Assembly (NCBI GenBank): GCA_964609495.1
Contig: CAZSTA010000065.1
Span: 1 to 17,107 of the forward strand
Length of the DNA: 17,107 bases
Source of the DNA: CAZSTA01 sp964609495 [NCBI: uncultured bacterium]
GTDB taxonomy: Bacteria; CAZSTA01
Direction of reading: 5' to 3'
Numbering within the stretch: the stretch's first letter is position 1; every line of letters starts with the position of its first letter. Positions 1-6,961 of this stretch are shown here, one piece after another. A program made the translations under genes and the position numbers. The notes beneath the pieces were generated by a model, which saw only the letters and a program-made list of their open reading frames with translations, made no database searches and was not told the origin of the DNA.

Positions 1-710
1 TGCAGTCAGAGATAGGTGAAGAGGATGTGAAGGTGGCGGAGGCGGGAGTGAAGCAGGCGCAGGCGGAATTGGATTTAGCGAAGGCGAGCGAGTTACAGTC
101 AGAGATAGGTGAAGAGGATGTGAAGGTGGCGGAGGCGGGAGTGAAGCAAGCACAGATGACGTTAGATTTAGCGAAAGCTGGACTTATTCAGATCGATCTG
201 GGAGAACAAGATGTGGAAGCGGCAAAAGCCGCGGTTAAACAAGCTGAAGCTGCCCTGGAGTTGGCTAAAATTCAACTTGATAATGCAACTATCCGCGCTC
301 CAATTTCAGGAGTGGTATCTCAACGTTTCACTAATGTTGGAGAAATGACCGGGCCGACTTCTCCCATAGCTAAAATAGTTCAAGTGGATAAAGTTAAAGT
401 GATAGTTAACATAACTGAGAGAAGGATTAGCGAGATATCAGTAGGAGATACTGCGGAGGTTAGGGCTGATGCCTATCCTGATATCCTGTTTAGTGGAAAG
501 GTTATCAAGATAAGCCCCGTGGCAAATCCTGATACTAGAACGATCCCTATTGAGATCGAAGTTCAGAATAAGGATTATAAACTGAAGCCTGGTATGTTTG
601 CAAGAGTGAATATAACTCATGGCCCTAAGAAGAAGACATATTATCCTTTGATAGGTAAGGAATTAGTTTTCTTTATCTTAGATAGTTTGACAGATATAGA
701 GAAGGCATAA
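1..710 (+). CDS. Periplasmic adaptor (HlyD/RND membrane fusion protein), 5'-truncated
   Basis: The reading frame is open from the left edge (first full codon at 3) to TAA at 708-710, so 235 C-terminal residues are visible. The order is typical of adaptors that join an inner-membrane pump to a TolC-like outer-membrane channel. A long Ala/Glu/Lys/Gln-rich helical hairpin comes first, made of 31-residue repeats, followed by the lipoyl-domain return strand with the hallmark NATIRAPISGVVSQR. A beta-barrel domain ending in KLKPGMFARVNI completes it. The in-frame GTG at 27 lies inside the repeats and is not the real start. The end is odd: after GMFARVNI the membrane-proximal domain is nearly absent and the protein stops about 30 residues later. 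No pump gene is visible, so the transported substrate is unknown. The family call is firm; the subfamily is not. Confidence 0.85.
   Translation, partial: QSEIGEEDVKVAEAGVKQAQAELDLAKASELQSEIGEEDVKVAEAGVKQAQMTLDLAKAGLIQIDLGEQDVEAAKAAVKQAEAALELAKIQLDNATIRAPISGVVSQRFTNVGEMTGPTSPIAKIVQVDKVKVIVNITERRISEISVGDTAEVRADAYPDILFSGKVIKISPVANPDTRTIPIEIEVQNKDYKLKPGMFARVNITHGPKKKTYYPLIGKELVFFILDSLTDIEKA
3..281 (+). repeat. Three tandem 93-bp (31-residue) repeats in the adaptor hairpin
   Basis: Copies lie at 3-95, 96-188 and 189-281, all in frame. The first 53 bases of copies 1 and 2 (3-55 and 96-148) are identical, while copy 3 is diverged but keeps the pattern (G-E-x-D-V ... V-K-Q-A ... L-x-L-A-K). The two bases before copy 1 fit a Leu codon like the one ending copy 1, so more copies may lie to the left. 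The young copies are richer in GC than copy 3, which suggests recent duplication. Each unit would add roughly one helical segment to the periplasmic hairpin. Confidence 0.9.
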
Positions 711-745
711 GGAGTGGGAGAATATTAACAGTTACTCATATAAAT

Positions 746-800
746 GAAGGTGGGGCAGTTAAAGATGGCCTCGGTATCCTCTGATTTTTGCTCCACCTTC
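746..800. terminator. Inverted repeat between convergent genes (possible terminator)
   Basis: The arms 746-757 and 789-800 are complementary at 11 of 12 positions around a 31-base loop that includes a T5 run. It lies between the end of the adaptor gene and the end of the minus-strand UroD-like gene, where a two-way terminator would be expected. The loop is long and no clear U-tract follows the stem on the plus strand, so this is only a weak terminator call. Confidence 0.35.
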
Positions 801-868
801 GATTATTTACTTGAAACTACCCAACTTTTTGTCAATAGAGATACCTTTAATATTAGAGGGTATCTCGT

Positions 869-2017
869 TCAATATTGGCCATATTTCAAAGCCGAATCTA
901 TAAACTGAAAGTAATTCCGCTCTGTTCTCTCCCAAAGAGGAATGTTTATGGGAGCGGCCGTAGGCATTATGACATAGCCTCCCCCTAGTTTTGCCGCCTC
1001 CATCGCCTCGCGCACTATCCTATCTATCCCCTCAGGAGTCTGATATTCCAGATCTCTCAGTTGGATATTCCCCATTAGGCAGATATTATCTCCACATCTC
1101 TTCTTTACTTCGTCTAAGGTTATATCTCCACTTGGAGGAGCTTCTATTGGATCCAAGGCATCAGGCTCCATAGCGGCAATCATATCGAGGACGTTAGCTA
1201 ACCTCCCGTGACAATGGAATCTCGCAAAACAGCCATATTCCTGAATCATATCGATTATAGGCTTATCGTATCTAACTACGAATTCGTCAAAATAGAGAGG
1301 AGATAGATACGGCTCGGTTACATATTCTGATCCACATATCCTGAATAGAGGTCCTACTCCATTTTTGAGAAGATATTCGAGGAATTGATAATGTTTTTCG
1401 GCTTCTACCTCTAAAAGCTCGATTATCTTCTCCTTCTGGGTCATCGCTCTTATCATAAAGTCGCCAAATTCGAATAGCTCGGATACTGTGCATACAGGAT
1501 CAGCGATTGAGATGAGCATAATACCCCTATCTCCCAGACGCTCTTGAGCGATGAAAAAGTCTGATATATCTGGCTCTTCAAATTCATAAGGGATCGAGAG
1601 GTATCTTTCGATATCCTCATCAGTTTTGAGCAACGGTTCTATTTTCCAGGTGGTGTGTATCCCTTCATCGGTTCTGCTGAGGGTTGTTAAGTCTCCTTTG
1701 GAGGTATGATATATCTTTCTCACAAAGGTGCTATTTCCTTCAATCCATTCCTCGACCGATAATATCTCCTCTTCGAGAGCATTCATCCGCCCCTCTCTAG
1801 TCAATAATAACTCCTCTTTAAGAGTGTTCACCTGACTTACTCCCCACATATACATACAATCGGTCTTCTCGCGAATATAGTCCATAAGGAGGCGATAGGA
1901 GGGGGCTTTGTTCTCCCATGAGTCGGGATTATATCCTACCAATTCATAAGTAGATATGGGAACTCTATCCACCTCTTTATGCTGGAGCGCATTCAGCAGC
2001 CTTTCTCTGGGATTCAC
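869..2017 (-). CDS. Uroporphyrinogen decarboxylase (UroD)-family protein
   Basis: This is a 382-residue TIM-barrel protein of the UroD/MtaA/CmuA superfamily, whose members decarboxylate uroporphyrinogen or move methyl groups to corrinoid or thiol carriers. The start region VNPRERLLNALQHKEVDRVP is the usual opening of the family. Late motifs also fit: HCHG at residues 268-271, DALDPIEAPPSGD near 286-298, CLMGNIQL near 313-320, and GGGYVIMP near 345-352. I chose GTG at 2017 because a perfect AAGGAGGT (2027-2034) lies nine bases upstream; the longer GTG at 2077 has no such site and adds 20 unconserved residues. It is not a typical HemE and no heme genes are nearby. Substrate is unknown; many such proteins in heterotrophic candidate phyla have no tested role. 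It diverges from holA. Confidence 0.85.
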   Translation of the reverse strand: MNPRERLLNALQHKEVDRVPISTYELVGYNPDSWENKAPSYRLLMDYIREKTDCMYMWGVSQVNTLKEELLLTREGRMNALEEEILSVEEWIEGNSTFVRKIYHTSKGDLTTLSRTDEGIHTTWKIEPLLKTDEDIERYLSIPYEFEEPDISDFFIAQERLGDRGIMLISIADPVCTVSELFEFGDFMIRAMTQKEKIIELLEVEAEKHYQFLEYLLKNGVGPLFRICGSEYVTEPYLSPLYFDEFVVRYDKPIIDMIQEYGCFARFHCHGRLANVLDMIAAMEPDALDPIEAPPSGDITLDEVKKRCGDNICLMGNIQLRDLEYQTPEGIDRIVREAMEAAKLGGGYVIMPTAAPINIPLWERTERNYFQFIDSALKYGQY

Positions 2018-2081
2018 TTTGATAAGACCTCCTTCTGAAGCTCGAAGATGAAGAGTCGAAGATTTCTGTTTTCCCACTCAA

Positions 2082-2112
2082 TTGACAATAGGGGGAGAAT
2101 GTAGTATACTAC
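2082..2112 (+). promoter_or_regulatory. Consensus sigma70-type promoter of holA with palindromic -10 region
   Basis: TTGACA at 2082-2087, a 17-base spacer, and TATACT at 2105-2110 form an almost perfect promoter. The expected transcription start is about 2116-2118, which is the ATG of holA at 2117, so the mRNA would have no leader. The -10 box sits inside the perfect 12-bp palindrome GTAGTATACTAC (2101-2112), so the minus strand also reads TATACT at 2108-2103. That could fire towards the UroD-like gene, although no good -35 box is seen on that strand. Confidence 0.75.
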
Positions 2113-2116
2113 AAGT

Positions 2117-3130
2117 ATGAATTATAAAGAGCTATTAAATCAACTTAAACAGGGCGAGTTAGATAATCTCTATCTCCTCTATGGGGATGAAGATTTTCTC
2201 ATAGAGAAAGCTTTGCAGGAGATAGTAACTAGAGTAGTCGATCCAAATTTCAAGGATTTCAACTTCGATCTGATAGAGGGTGATAAATCTATTAAAGCGG
2301 GGACAATACGAGATCTAGCCAATACTCCTCCCCTCATGACAGAATGCAGATTAGTGATTGCTAAGGAGGTGGATAAACTCCCTATAGATGAACAGAGGAT
2401 ATTGTCTGCTTATCTTGCCTCTCTACCCTCTACCACTTGTTTAGTTCTTACCGCCCAAGGTATGGATAAAAGAACTAGGCTCTTCTCAGCCCTCAAGAAG
2501 AAGGGGCAGGTTATTAAATTCGATCCTCTAAACTCTCGTCAATTGCCCTCCTGGATAAAGGAAGAAGTTCGGCGGTTAAAGAAGAAGATAGATAATGAAG
2601 CTATCCACTATTTAGCTGAGGCTATTGGTAATAATTTGAGGCAGTTGCATACGGAGATAGAGAAGCTAGCAAGTTATATAGGGGATAGAGAGAAGATGGA
2701 GATAGAGGATGTGAAATCGGCGGTAGATATCTCCAGAGGCTATCTTATATTCGATCTGCTCGATGCTCTGGGAGAGCGGAGGAAAGATGAGGCTCTTTTT
2801 CTCTTATCTAAGATGATAGAAACAGGAGAACCAGAGATCAAGATATTGTATATGATCGTTCGCCAGATCAGATTAATCTTACAGGCAAAGTTACTGAAAG
2901 CTAGTGGAGAATCTAACTCTCAGATAGTATCAACTCTAGGGCAACATCCTTATACCATAAAAAAATGCCTCGACCAGGGAGCTAAATTCTCTCTAGCTGA
3001 GCTTTATAAAGCTATGGAGGATCTCTTTACGGTCGAGCTTAAAGTTAAAACTGGGCGCCTACCTTGGAAGCTCGCTTTAGAGATGTTAATTATCGAGTTA
3101 AGTGAAGTAGAAAATCGAGTTGTAAAATAG
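2117..3130 (+). CDS. holA: DNA polymerase III subunit delta
   Basis: The 337-residue product matches HolA, the clamp-loader subunit that opens the sliding clamp during DNA replication. Evidence is the opening ELDNLYLLYGDEDFLIEKAL (residues 14-33), the degenerate AAA+ region with PPLMTECRLVIAKEVDKLP near 71-89, the helical lid, and the C-terminal collar domain with GEPEIKILYMIVRQIRLILQ, all at family length. The ATG at 2117 fits the usual N-terminus. No ribosome binding site lies at the normal distance (GGGGGAG at 2091-2097 is too far and lies upstream of the predicted transcript start), which agrees with leaderless translation. It ends against rpsT in a convergent pair; holA next to rpsT is a familiar bacterial arrangement. 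Confidence 0.93.
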   Translation: MNYKELLNQLKQGELDNLYLLYGDEDFLIEKALQEIVTRVVDPNFKDFNFDLIEGDKSIKAGTIRDLANTPPLMTECRLVIAKEVDKLPIDEQRILSAYLASLPSTTCLVLTAQGMDKRTRLFSALKKKGQVIKFDPLNSRQLPSWIKEEVRRLKKKIDNEAIHYLAEAIGNNLRQLHTEIEKLASYIGDREKMEIEDVKSAVDISRGYLIFDLLDALGERRKDEALFLLSKMIETGEPEIKILYMIVRQIRLILQAKLLKASGESNSQIVSTLGQHPYTIKKCLDQGAKFSLAELYKAMEDLFTVELKVKTGRLPWKLALEMLIIELSEVENRVVK

Positions 3131-3136
3131 AAGTTA

Positions 3137-3175
3137 GAAAACGGAAAATAGATTAGCTATCTAATCTCCGTTTTC
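3137..3175. terminator. Two-way terminator between holA and rpsT
   Basis: GAAAACGGA (3137-3145) pairs perfectly with TCCGTTTTC (3167-3175), and the inner GATTAG/CTAATC (3151-3156 and 3161-3166) continues the stem after a five-base bulge, with loop CTAT. The A-rich left arm and T-rich right arm give a U-rich end on both strands. Its place between two gene ends supports a shared terminator. Confidence 0.75.
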
Positions 3176-3184
3176 AATCTTCAT

Positions 3185-3469
3185 TTAGACATTGGCAATT
3201 TCAGCTTCCGCCATTTTATTGACCTTACGAGTAAGCCTCGATTTCTTACGGTTTGCGTTGTTTTTGTGGATTATACCTTTAGAAGCTGTCTTATCAATAA
3301 CCTTTATAGCTCCACGGAGAGCTTCCTTAGCCGCATCTTGATCGCCAACCTCTATCGCTTTCAATACCTCCTTAATAGCGGTTTTCATCCTCGATTTAGC
3401 GGCGACATTTCTCATTCTTCTCTTCTCGCTAGTTCTTAATCTCTTCAATGAAGATTTGATATTCGGCAT
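3185..3469 (-). CDS. rpsT: 30S ribosomal protein S20
   Basis: The 94-residue, strongly basic protein matches bacterial S20, a small helical protein that binds 16S rRNA early in 30S assembly. [21 protein letters not shown] at the start, the central [20 protein letters not shown] and the [15 protein letters not shown] box are diagnostic and the length is normal. A strong AAGGAGGA lies just upstream of the ATG at 3469. S20 represses its own translation in Escherichia coli; whether the hairpin in the upstream region here (3511-3559) plays such a part is unknown. Confidence 0.96.
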   Translation of the reverse strand: MPNIKSSLKRLRTSEKRRMRNVAAKSRMKTAIKEVLKAIEVGDQDAAKEALRGAIKVIDKTASKGIIHKNNANRKKSRLTRKVNKMAEAEIANV

Positions 3470-3510
3470 ATATCTCCTCCTTAGTTATCTGAATTCAATA
3501 GTTTGATATT

Positions 3511-3559
3511 CCCACCCTATTCCTCGGACATCTCCTCCTCGGAGAAGAGGAGGGGTAGG
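3511..3559. repeat. Palindromic element in the rpsT upstream region, similar to the 9421-9520 repeats
   Basis: CCTCCTC (3534-3540) pairs with GAGGAGG (3547-3553) around a six-base loop, and CCTA (3516-3519) can pair with TAGG (3556-3559). The CACCCTATTCCTC box at 3513-3525 resembles the CACCCTATCCCTC box at 9427-9439. It lies about 40 to 90 bases before rpsT, so it may be transcribed in the rpsT leader. It is either a degenerate member of a dispersed palindrome family or a leader hairpin. Confidence 0.5.
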
Positions 3560-3634
3560 AAAGATCTTAATTATATAAACCCCTAAGATTTTATCATATC
3601 TTGGGCTTAAATGCAAGTGGTTTTCAGATTTTTA

Positions 3635-3663
3635 TTGTCAAACAGCAAAAAATATGATATAAT
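3635..3663 (+). promoter_or_regulatory. Strong sigma70-type promoter of the coiled-coil gene
   Basis: TTGTCA at 3635-3640, a 17-base spacer and TATAAT at 3658-3663 match the consensus, with an extended -10 TG at 3655-3656. Transcription should begin near 3670, giving a leader of about 28 bases that contains AGGGGG at 3684-3689 before the ATG at 3698. Confidence 0.8.
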
Positions 3664-3697
3664 AAAAATAAAATTTACTTTGTAGGGGGCGAATTTT

Positions 3698-4048
3698 ATG
3701 GAAATCTGGGATCAAATTAGAGAGGGTGCTAAAACTGTTGCTGATAGAGCTAAGGAGTTAGCTGAGACCACGAGAATAAATTCTGAGATCGCGAATCTCA
3801 ATCGTAATAAGTCAGATAAAATTAAGCAGATAGGTGATTTGATCTACAAGTATTATTCAGAGGGTGAGTTAAAGATCTCCAATGAAGTACGTACGCTGTG
3901 TGAGGAAATTAAAGGTCTGGACGATCAGATAGCTGCTAAAGAGGAGGAGATCGAGGAGGTAAAGAGGAAATATAGAGCTGAAGAGGATACTACTACAACG
4001 AGCGAGAAAAAAGTAGAGGAAGAAGAGGAAAAGGAAGGGTCTGATTGA
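3698..4048 (+). CDS. Small charged coiled-coil protein
   Basis: This 116-residue protein has no signal peptide or membrane segment. Residues 1-25 form an amphipathic helix (MEIWDQIREGAKTVADRAKE). Residues 26-60 contain a segment like that of small bacterial proteins that begin with this kind of helix followed by ITKLNSQI-type sequence and often end in a zinc ribbon. Residues 65-95 are a Glu/Lys coiled coil, and the tail is very acidic. No Cys pairs remain, so the zinc ribbon is absent. It is a single-gene unit with a near-consensus promoter, a strong ribosome binding site and its own terminator, which suggests steady expression. Function is unknown; a scaffold or stress role would be a guess. 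Confidence 0.8.
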   Translation: MEIWDQIREGAKTVADRAKELAETTRINSEIANLNRNKSDKIKQIGDLIYKYYSEGELKISNEVRTLCEEIKGLDDQIAAKEEEIEEVKRKYRAEEDTTTTSEKKVEEEEEKEGSD

Positions 4049-4109
4049 TATTTAATGGGAGAGAGATGTTAATTATCGTCTTTATTATTAGTTGGTATGC
4101 TTCACTAAA

Positions 4110-4154
4110 AGCTGATCAAGATCAGCTAGGGGCTAGCTCATAGCTGGTTTTTTT
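4110..4154 (+). terminator. Terminator with competing hairpins
   Basis: AGCTGATC (4110-4117) and GATCAGCT (4120-4127) form one perfect hairpin. CAGCTA (4123-4128) and TAGCTG (4141-4146) form another that ends one base before T7 (4148-4154) and is the likely terminator of the coiled-coil gene. AGCTAG/CTAGCT is a third possible pairing. The foldings exclude each other because all use the repeated AGCT core. The T-run lies about 26 bases before the next start codon, so the terminator forms the left flank of the following gene. Confidence 0.7.
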
Positions 4155-4179
4155 GATTATATAGTCAGGATACGAACCA

Positions 4180-5274
4180 GTGTATAAGACAGATATAGGG
4201 GTGGTTGGAGCAGGACCCGCAGGATCGCATTTAGCCTTTCGCCTGGCTAAAGAGGGAAGAGATGTCCTTCTGCTCGATGATTCTCATCCTCGAGAGAAAC
4301 CTTGTGGGGGAGGGATATCGGTCTTAGCGCTTCAGAAGTTTCCCTCATTAAATGATTATCGGTCTCTTGGGCATTCCACTGATCTCTTCCAACTTATCTC
4401 TCCTAGAGGAAGGATAGCAAAAGTATCTGGAAATAAGGAAGGATTCATAATATCAAGAAGGATATTAGATGAGGCATTACTGAAGAAAGCTCTATCCTGG
4501 GGAGCACGATTGATACCGGCGTATGTGAGAGAGATAGAGCGAGATGGAGATAGGTGGATACTCGGAGCTGATGGTGAGAGGGTAGAATGTCGAATCTTGA
4601 TCGGTGCGGATGGAGTGCATAGTTTGGTGAGACGAAGGGTTATAGGTAAGATTCCAATTCACTCTCTATCATTGACCTCTGGATATTTTATAACAGGTTA
4701 TCCTGATGATATTCAACCAATTATCAAATTTACACCCTTTCGGGGCTATATTTGGGCATTCCCTCGCTTAGATCATGCTAGTGTGGGAGGAGGAGGACCT
4801 ACTGAGAAGGCGAAGATAGTCAAGGCTAGCGTTAAAGAATTTCTCGATTCGTTTACTTTCAACTTCGAGATTATAGGGAAGTGGACTTGTTTCATCCCTT
4901 TTATCAGCAATCCTAAATTCTTCGATTTACCTTGTGCTGGAGAGGATTGGATTCTGATCGGGGATGCGGCGGGGCATGTCGATCCAATAACTGGAGAAGG
5001 GATATTATACGCTTTGTGGTCGGCTGATCTAGCCGCCGATGCTATTTTAAATAGTAATATATCTGAATATGATGTTAGCTGGCGCAAGGAGTATGGAAAG
5101 CACTTGAAGATCGGAAGCAGACTAAGTAAAATTTTCTACAAATCCTATGTTATAGAAACAATTATCAAAATAGCATCCAGAAATAGGAAGGTGAATAAGC
5201 TACTCTATGGCATCTTGGGAAGTGAGCTTAGTTATGATCGTTTATGGGGAGAGTTGCTCCCCAGATGTTTATAG
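4180..5274 (+). CDS. Geranylgeranyl reductase-family flavoprotein (first copy)
   Basis: The 364-residue protein has the FAD-binding motif GAGPAG at residues 10-15, the family's KPCGGG at 40-45, IGADGVHS at 141-148, GYIWAFP at 189-195 and the second FAD motif GDAAGHVDPITGEG at 261-274. Members saturate double bonds of isoprenoid chains in lipids, quinones or chlorophyll side chains using FAD. The start is GTG at 4180, with only a weak AGGA at 4167-4170; no ATG fits before the Rossmann strand. It is followed after 74 bases by a related gene, so the two are probably co-transcribed. The substrate cannot be read: archaeal-type membrane lipid, menaquinone or polyprenyl carrier are all possible. No transmembrane helix is evident. 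Confidence 0.85.
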   Translation: MYKTDIGVVGAGPAGSHLAFRLAKEGRDVLLLDDSHPREKPCGGGISVLALQKFPSLNDYRSLGHSTDLFQLISPRGRIAKVSGNKEGFIISRRILDEALLKKALSWGARLIPAYVREIERDGDRWILGADGERVECRILIGADGVHSLVRRRVIGKIPIHSLSLTSGYFITGYPDDIQPIIKFTPFRGYIWAFPRLDHASVGGGGPTEKAKIVKASVKEFLDSFTFNFEIIGKWTCFIPFISNPKFFDLPCAGEDWILIGDAAGHVDPITGEGILYALWSADLAADAILNSNISEYDVSWRKEYGKHLKIGSRLSKIFYKSYVIETIIKIASRNRKVNKLLYGILGSELSYDRLWGELLPRCL

Positions 5275-5282
5275 AATATATT

Positions 5283-5327
5283 GGAGTGTCAACTACCCCT
5301 ACTGATTTTTAATCAGTAGGGGACTCC
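5283..5327 (+). other. Perfect 12-bp hairpin between the two reductase genes
   Basis: CCCCTACTGATT (5296-5307) pairs perfectly with AATCAGTAGGGG (5311-5322) around loop TTT, and GGAGT (5283-5287) can pair with ACTCC (5323-5327) beyond an eight-base bulge. No U-tract follows and a ribosome binding site (GAGGTG, 5339-5344) is just downstream. It could be an mRNA processing or stability hairpin, or partial attenuation between the genes. Confidence 0.65.
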
Positions 5328-5348
5328 GTGCCTGATTTGAGGTGAAAG

Positions 5349-6605
5349 ATGTCCGATTATGAGGTCATAGTCATTGGGGGAGGACCAGGTGGTGCTTTGT
5401 GTGCTAAACGTTTAGCTAAGGGTGGTTTGAAAACCCTCCTATTAGAGAAGGGAGGGGGGAAGAGACATAAATCCTGTGCAGGTGGAATAAGTCAATTTGC
5501 CTATCTGCTGGCGCCTTTTCCCCAGGATATAGTGGAGAGAGAGATTACTGGTGGGACTATGGTATCTGCTTCTGGAGACCGACTTAGGGTGACAAGCGTT
5601 GCGCCAGAAGAAAGAGGGTATAATGTTTATCGAAGTGAATATGATGCCTGGTTGAGGGGAGAGGCGTCGAAAGCTGGAGCGGAGATAAGGCTTAATACTA
5701 AAGCTGAGTCTCTCGATATCGGAGATGGAGGAGTCGAGATCGAGATCGATTCTCCCGCGGGGAAAGAGAAGGTGAAAGCGGAGGTTGTAGTGGGAGCCTT
5801 CGGGGCGGTCTCACCTCTTTACAAATTTTTAAAGCTCGATAAATCCAGAAGATATATCTATACTATGCAATATGAATTCAGCCTTCCTCGGGAGGTTATA
5901 GATGAACGTATTGGAGATGTTATAGAGATATACTTGGGAAGTAGATATGCTAAGTGGGGTTATGTTTGGATTTTCCCCAAAAGAGAGGGATTGAACATTG
6001 GACTTCTAAGCACTCCCGGAACTAAGAATTTGGAAGGGCTATTGATCGACTTTATGGAAAATCACCCTGTAGCCTCCGAGAAGTTGAAGGGGGTCATTCC
6101 TAATGAAATCGAGGGGCGCTATCGCTTTTCAGCTCCCATACCTTGGGGAATACTCTCTAAAACTTATGGCAGGAGATTTCTTCTGGTAGGCGACGCTGGA
6201 GGATTCGTCGATCCGCTCACTTGTGAGGGGATCGGTAACGCTCTCAAATCAGCTTTGATCGCCGCGGATGTGATTTTAGAAGCTTTCGGAGGAGGAAATT
6301 TCTCGGAGGATTATCTGGCTGAATATCAAAGAAGATGGAAGGGAGAGATTTTTGATGTCGATATCAGATATGGTAATAAGCTTCGGAGATTATTATATAA
6401 TCCCGCTTGGGCAAATGAGATGAGCGAGATTATAGTATCTCTTGGCAGACAATCCGAATCTCTTGAATCCTCAGTACTCTGGTTAATGAATCACTCTCGA
6501 ACGAGACGGGAGATATATAATCTAATTATGTCCCATAAGTTTAAATTATTGAAGATGTTAAAGCCTAGGACTATTTTGAGGATGATCCCTAAGCTTTTAT
6601 CTTAA
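5349..6605 (+). CDS. Geranylgeranyl reductase-family flavoprotein (second copy)
   Basis: The 418-residue protein is a distant paralogue of the preceding gene. It has GGGPGG at residues 10-15, a KSCAGG box at 41-46 (where the first copy has KPCGGG), GYVWIFP at 204-210 and GDAGGFVDPLTCEGIGNALK at 281-300. It is about 55 residues longer, mainly at the C-terminus. The ATG at 5349 follows GAGGTG at good spacing. Two different copies side by side suggest either a two-step saturation of one isoprenoid or two substrates. Pairs of such genes occur in organisms with saturated isoprenoid quinones or lipids, but nothing in this window names the substrate. Confidence 0.83.
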   Translation: MSDYEVIVIGGGPGGALCAKRLAKGGLKTLLLEKGGGKRHKSCAGGISQFAYLLAPFPQDIVEREITGGTMVSASGDRLRVTSVAPEERGYNVYRSEYDAWLRGEASKAGAEIRLNTKAESLDIGDGGVEIEIDSPAGKEKVKAEVVVGAFGAVSPLYKFLKLDKSRRYIYTMQYEFSLPREVIDERIGDVIEIYLGSRYAKWGYVWIFPKREGLNIGLLSTPGTKNLEGLLIDFMENHPVASEKLKGVIPNEIEGRYRFSAPIPWGILSKTYGRRFLLVGDAGGFVDPLTCEGIGNALKSALIAADVILEAFGGGNFSEDYLAEYQRRWKGEIFDVDIRYGNKLRRLLYNPAWANEMSEIIVSLGRQSESLESSVLWLMNHSRTRREIYNLIMSHKFKLLKMLKPRTILRMIPKLLS

Positions 6606-6627
6606 AAATATATAATTGGAAGAAGAG

Positions 6628-6960
6628 ATGCAAGGGATTAGGTTAACGCTAGATACTAAGTGGGGTGATTTATTATGCCCATCGTTACTATTTACCTCTA
6701 AGAATCTAAAATCGATTATAGATCGTTATTTGATGGAGAATCAGATTAAGGATAATGACCAGTTGATAGTGATCTCTAGTAAGGATAGATTGATTATTAA
6801 AGAGAGAATAGTTAGCGATGAAGTTATAAAGAGAGATTTAGAGATAGTTGATAAGCTATCAGGACTGGTTAAGAGTAGAGGAGTGATAGATATCGAAGAG
6901 ATGATGGAATTAAGGAGCTTCGATGATGAAGAGGGTATAGTTGATCTAGAAAGGAGGTGA
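6628..6960 (+). CDS. Unrecognised 110-residue protein
   Basis: I do not recognise this protein. It begins 22 bases after the second reductase gene. The ATG at 6628 follows a purine-rich GGAAG (6618-6622); a TTG at 6616 would add only four residues. It has no signal peptide or membrane segment. Residues 25-50 read as helix then strand (SIIDRYLMENQIKDNDQLIV) and the C-terminal third is acidic and helical (GVIDIEEMMELRSFDDEEG). The tight spacing suggests co-transcription with the reductases. Its last codons form a full-length anti-16S sequence, noted separately. Confidence 0.65.
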   Translation: MQGIRLTLDTKWGDLLCPSLLFTSKNLKSIIDRYLMENQIKDNDQLIVISSKDRLIIKERIVSDEVIKRDLEIVDKLSGLVKSRGVIDIEEMMELRSFDDEEGIVDLERR

Positions 6961-6961
6961 G
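6950..6961 (+). promoter_or_regulatory. Very strong ribosome binding sequence with no start codon in range
   Basis: AAAGGAGGTGA at 6950-6960, preceded by G at 6949, pairs with essentially the whole anti-Shine-Dalgarno tail of 16S rRNA. It overlaps the end of the 110-residue gene. No ATG, GTG or TTG follows at 5-12 bases. The next gene starts at 7051 and has its own AAGGAGGG at 7034-7041. Confidence 0.55.

Noticed and set aside
869-2017. Reading the UroD-like gene as hemE
   Set aside because: The motifs (HCHG, CLMGNIQL, GGGYVIMP) match the methyltransferase-like or uncharacterised branch, and no heme genes accompany it.
2018-2077. 20-residue N-terminal extension of the UroD-like protein from GTG at 2077
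   Set aside because: AAGGAGGT at 2027-2034 sits ideally before GTG 2017, and the family normally starts at NPRERLLNAL.
4160-4182. Leaderless start for the first reductase gene, with TATAGT at 4160-4165 as -10 box
   Set aside because: No acceptable -35 box lies at the right distance, and a weak AGGA ribosome binding site is present.
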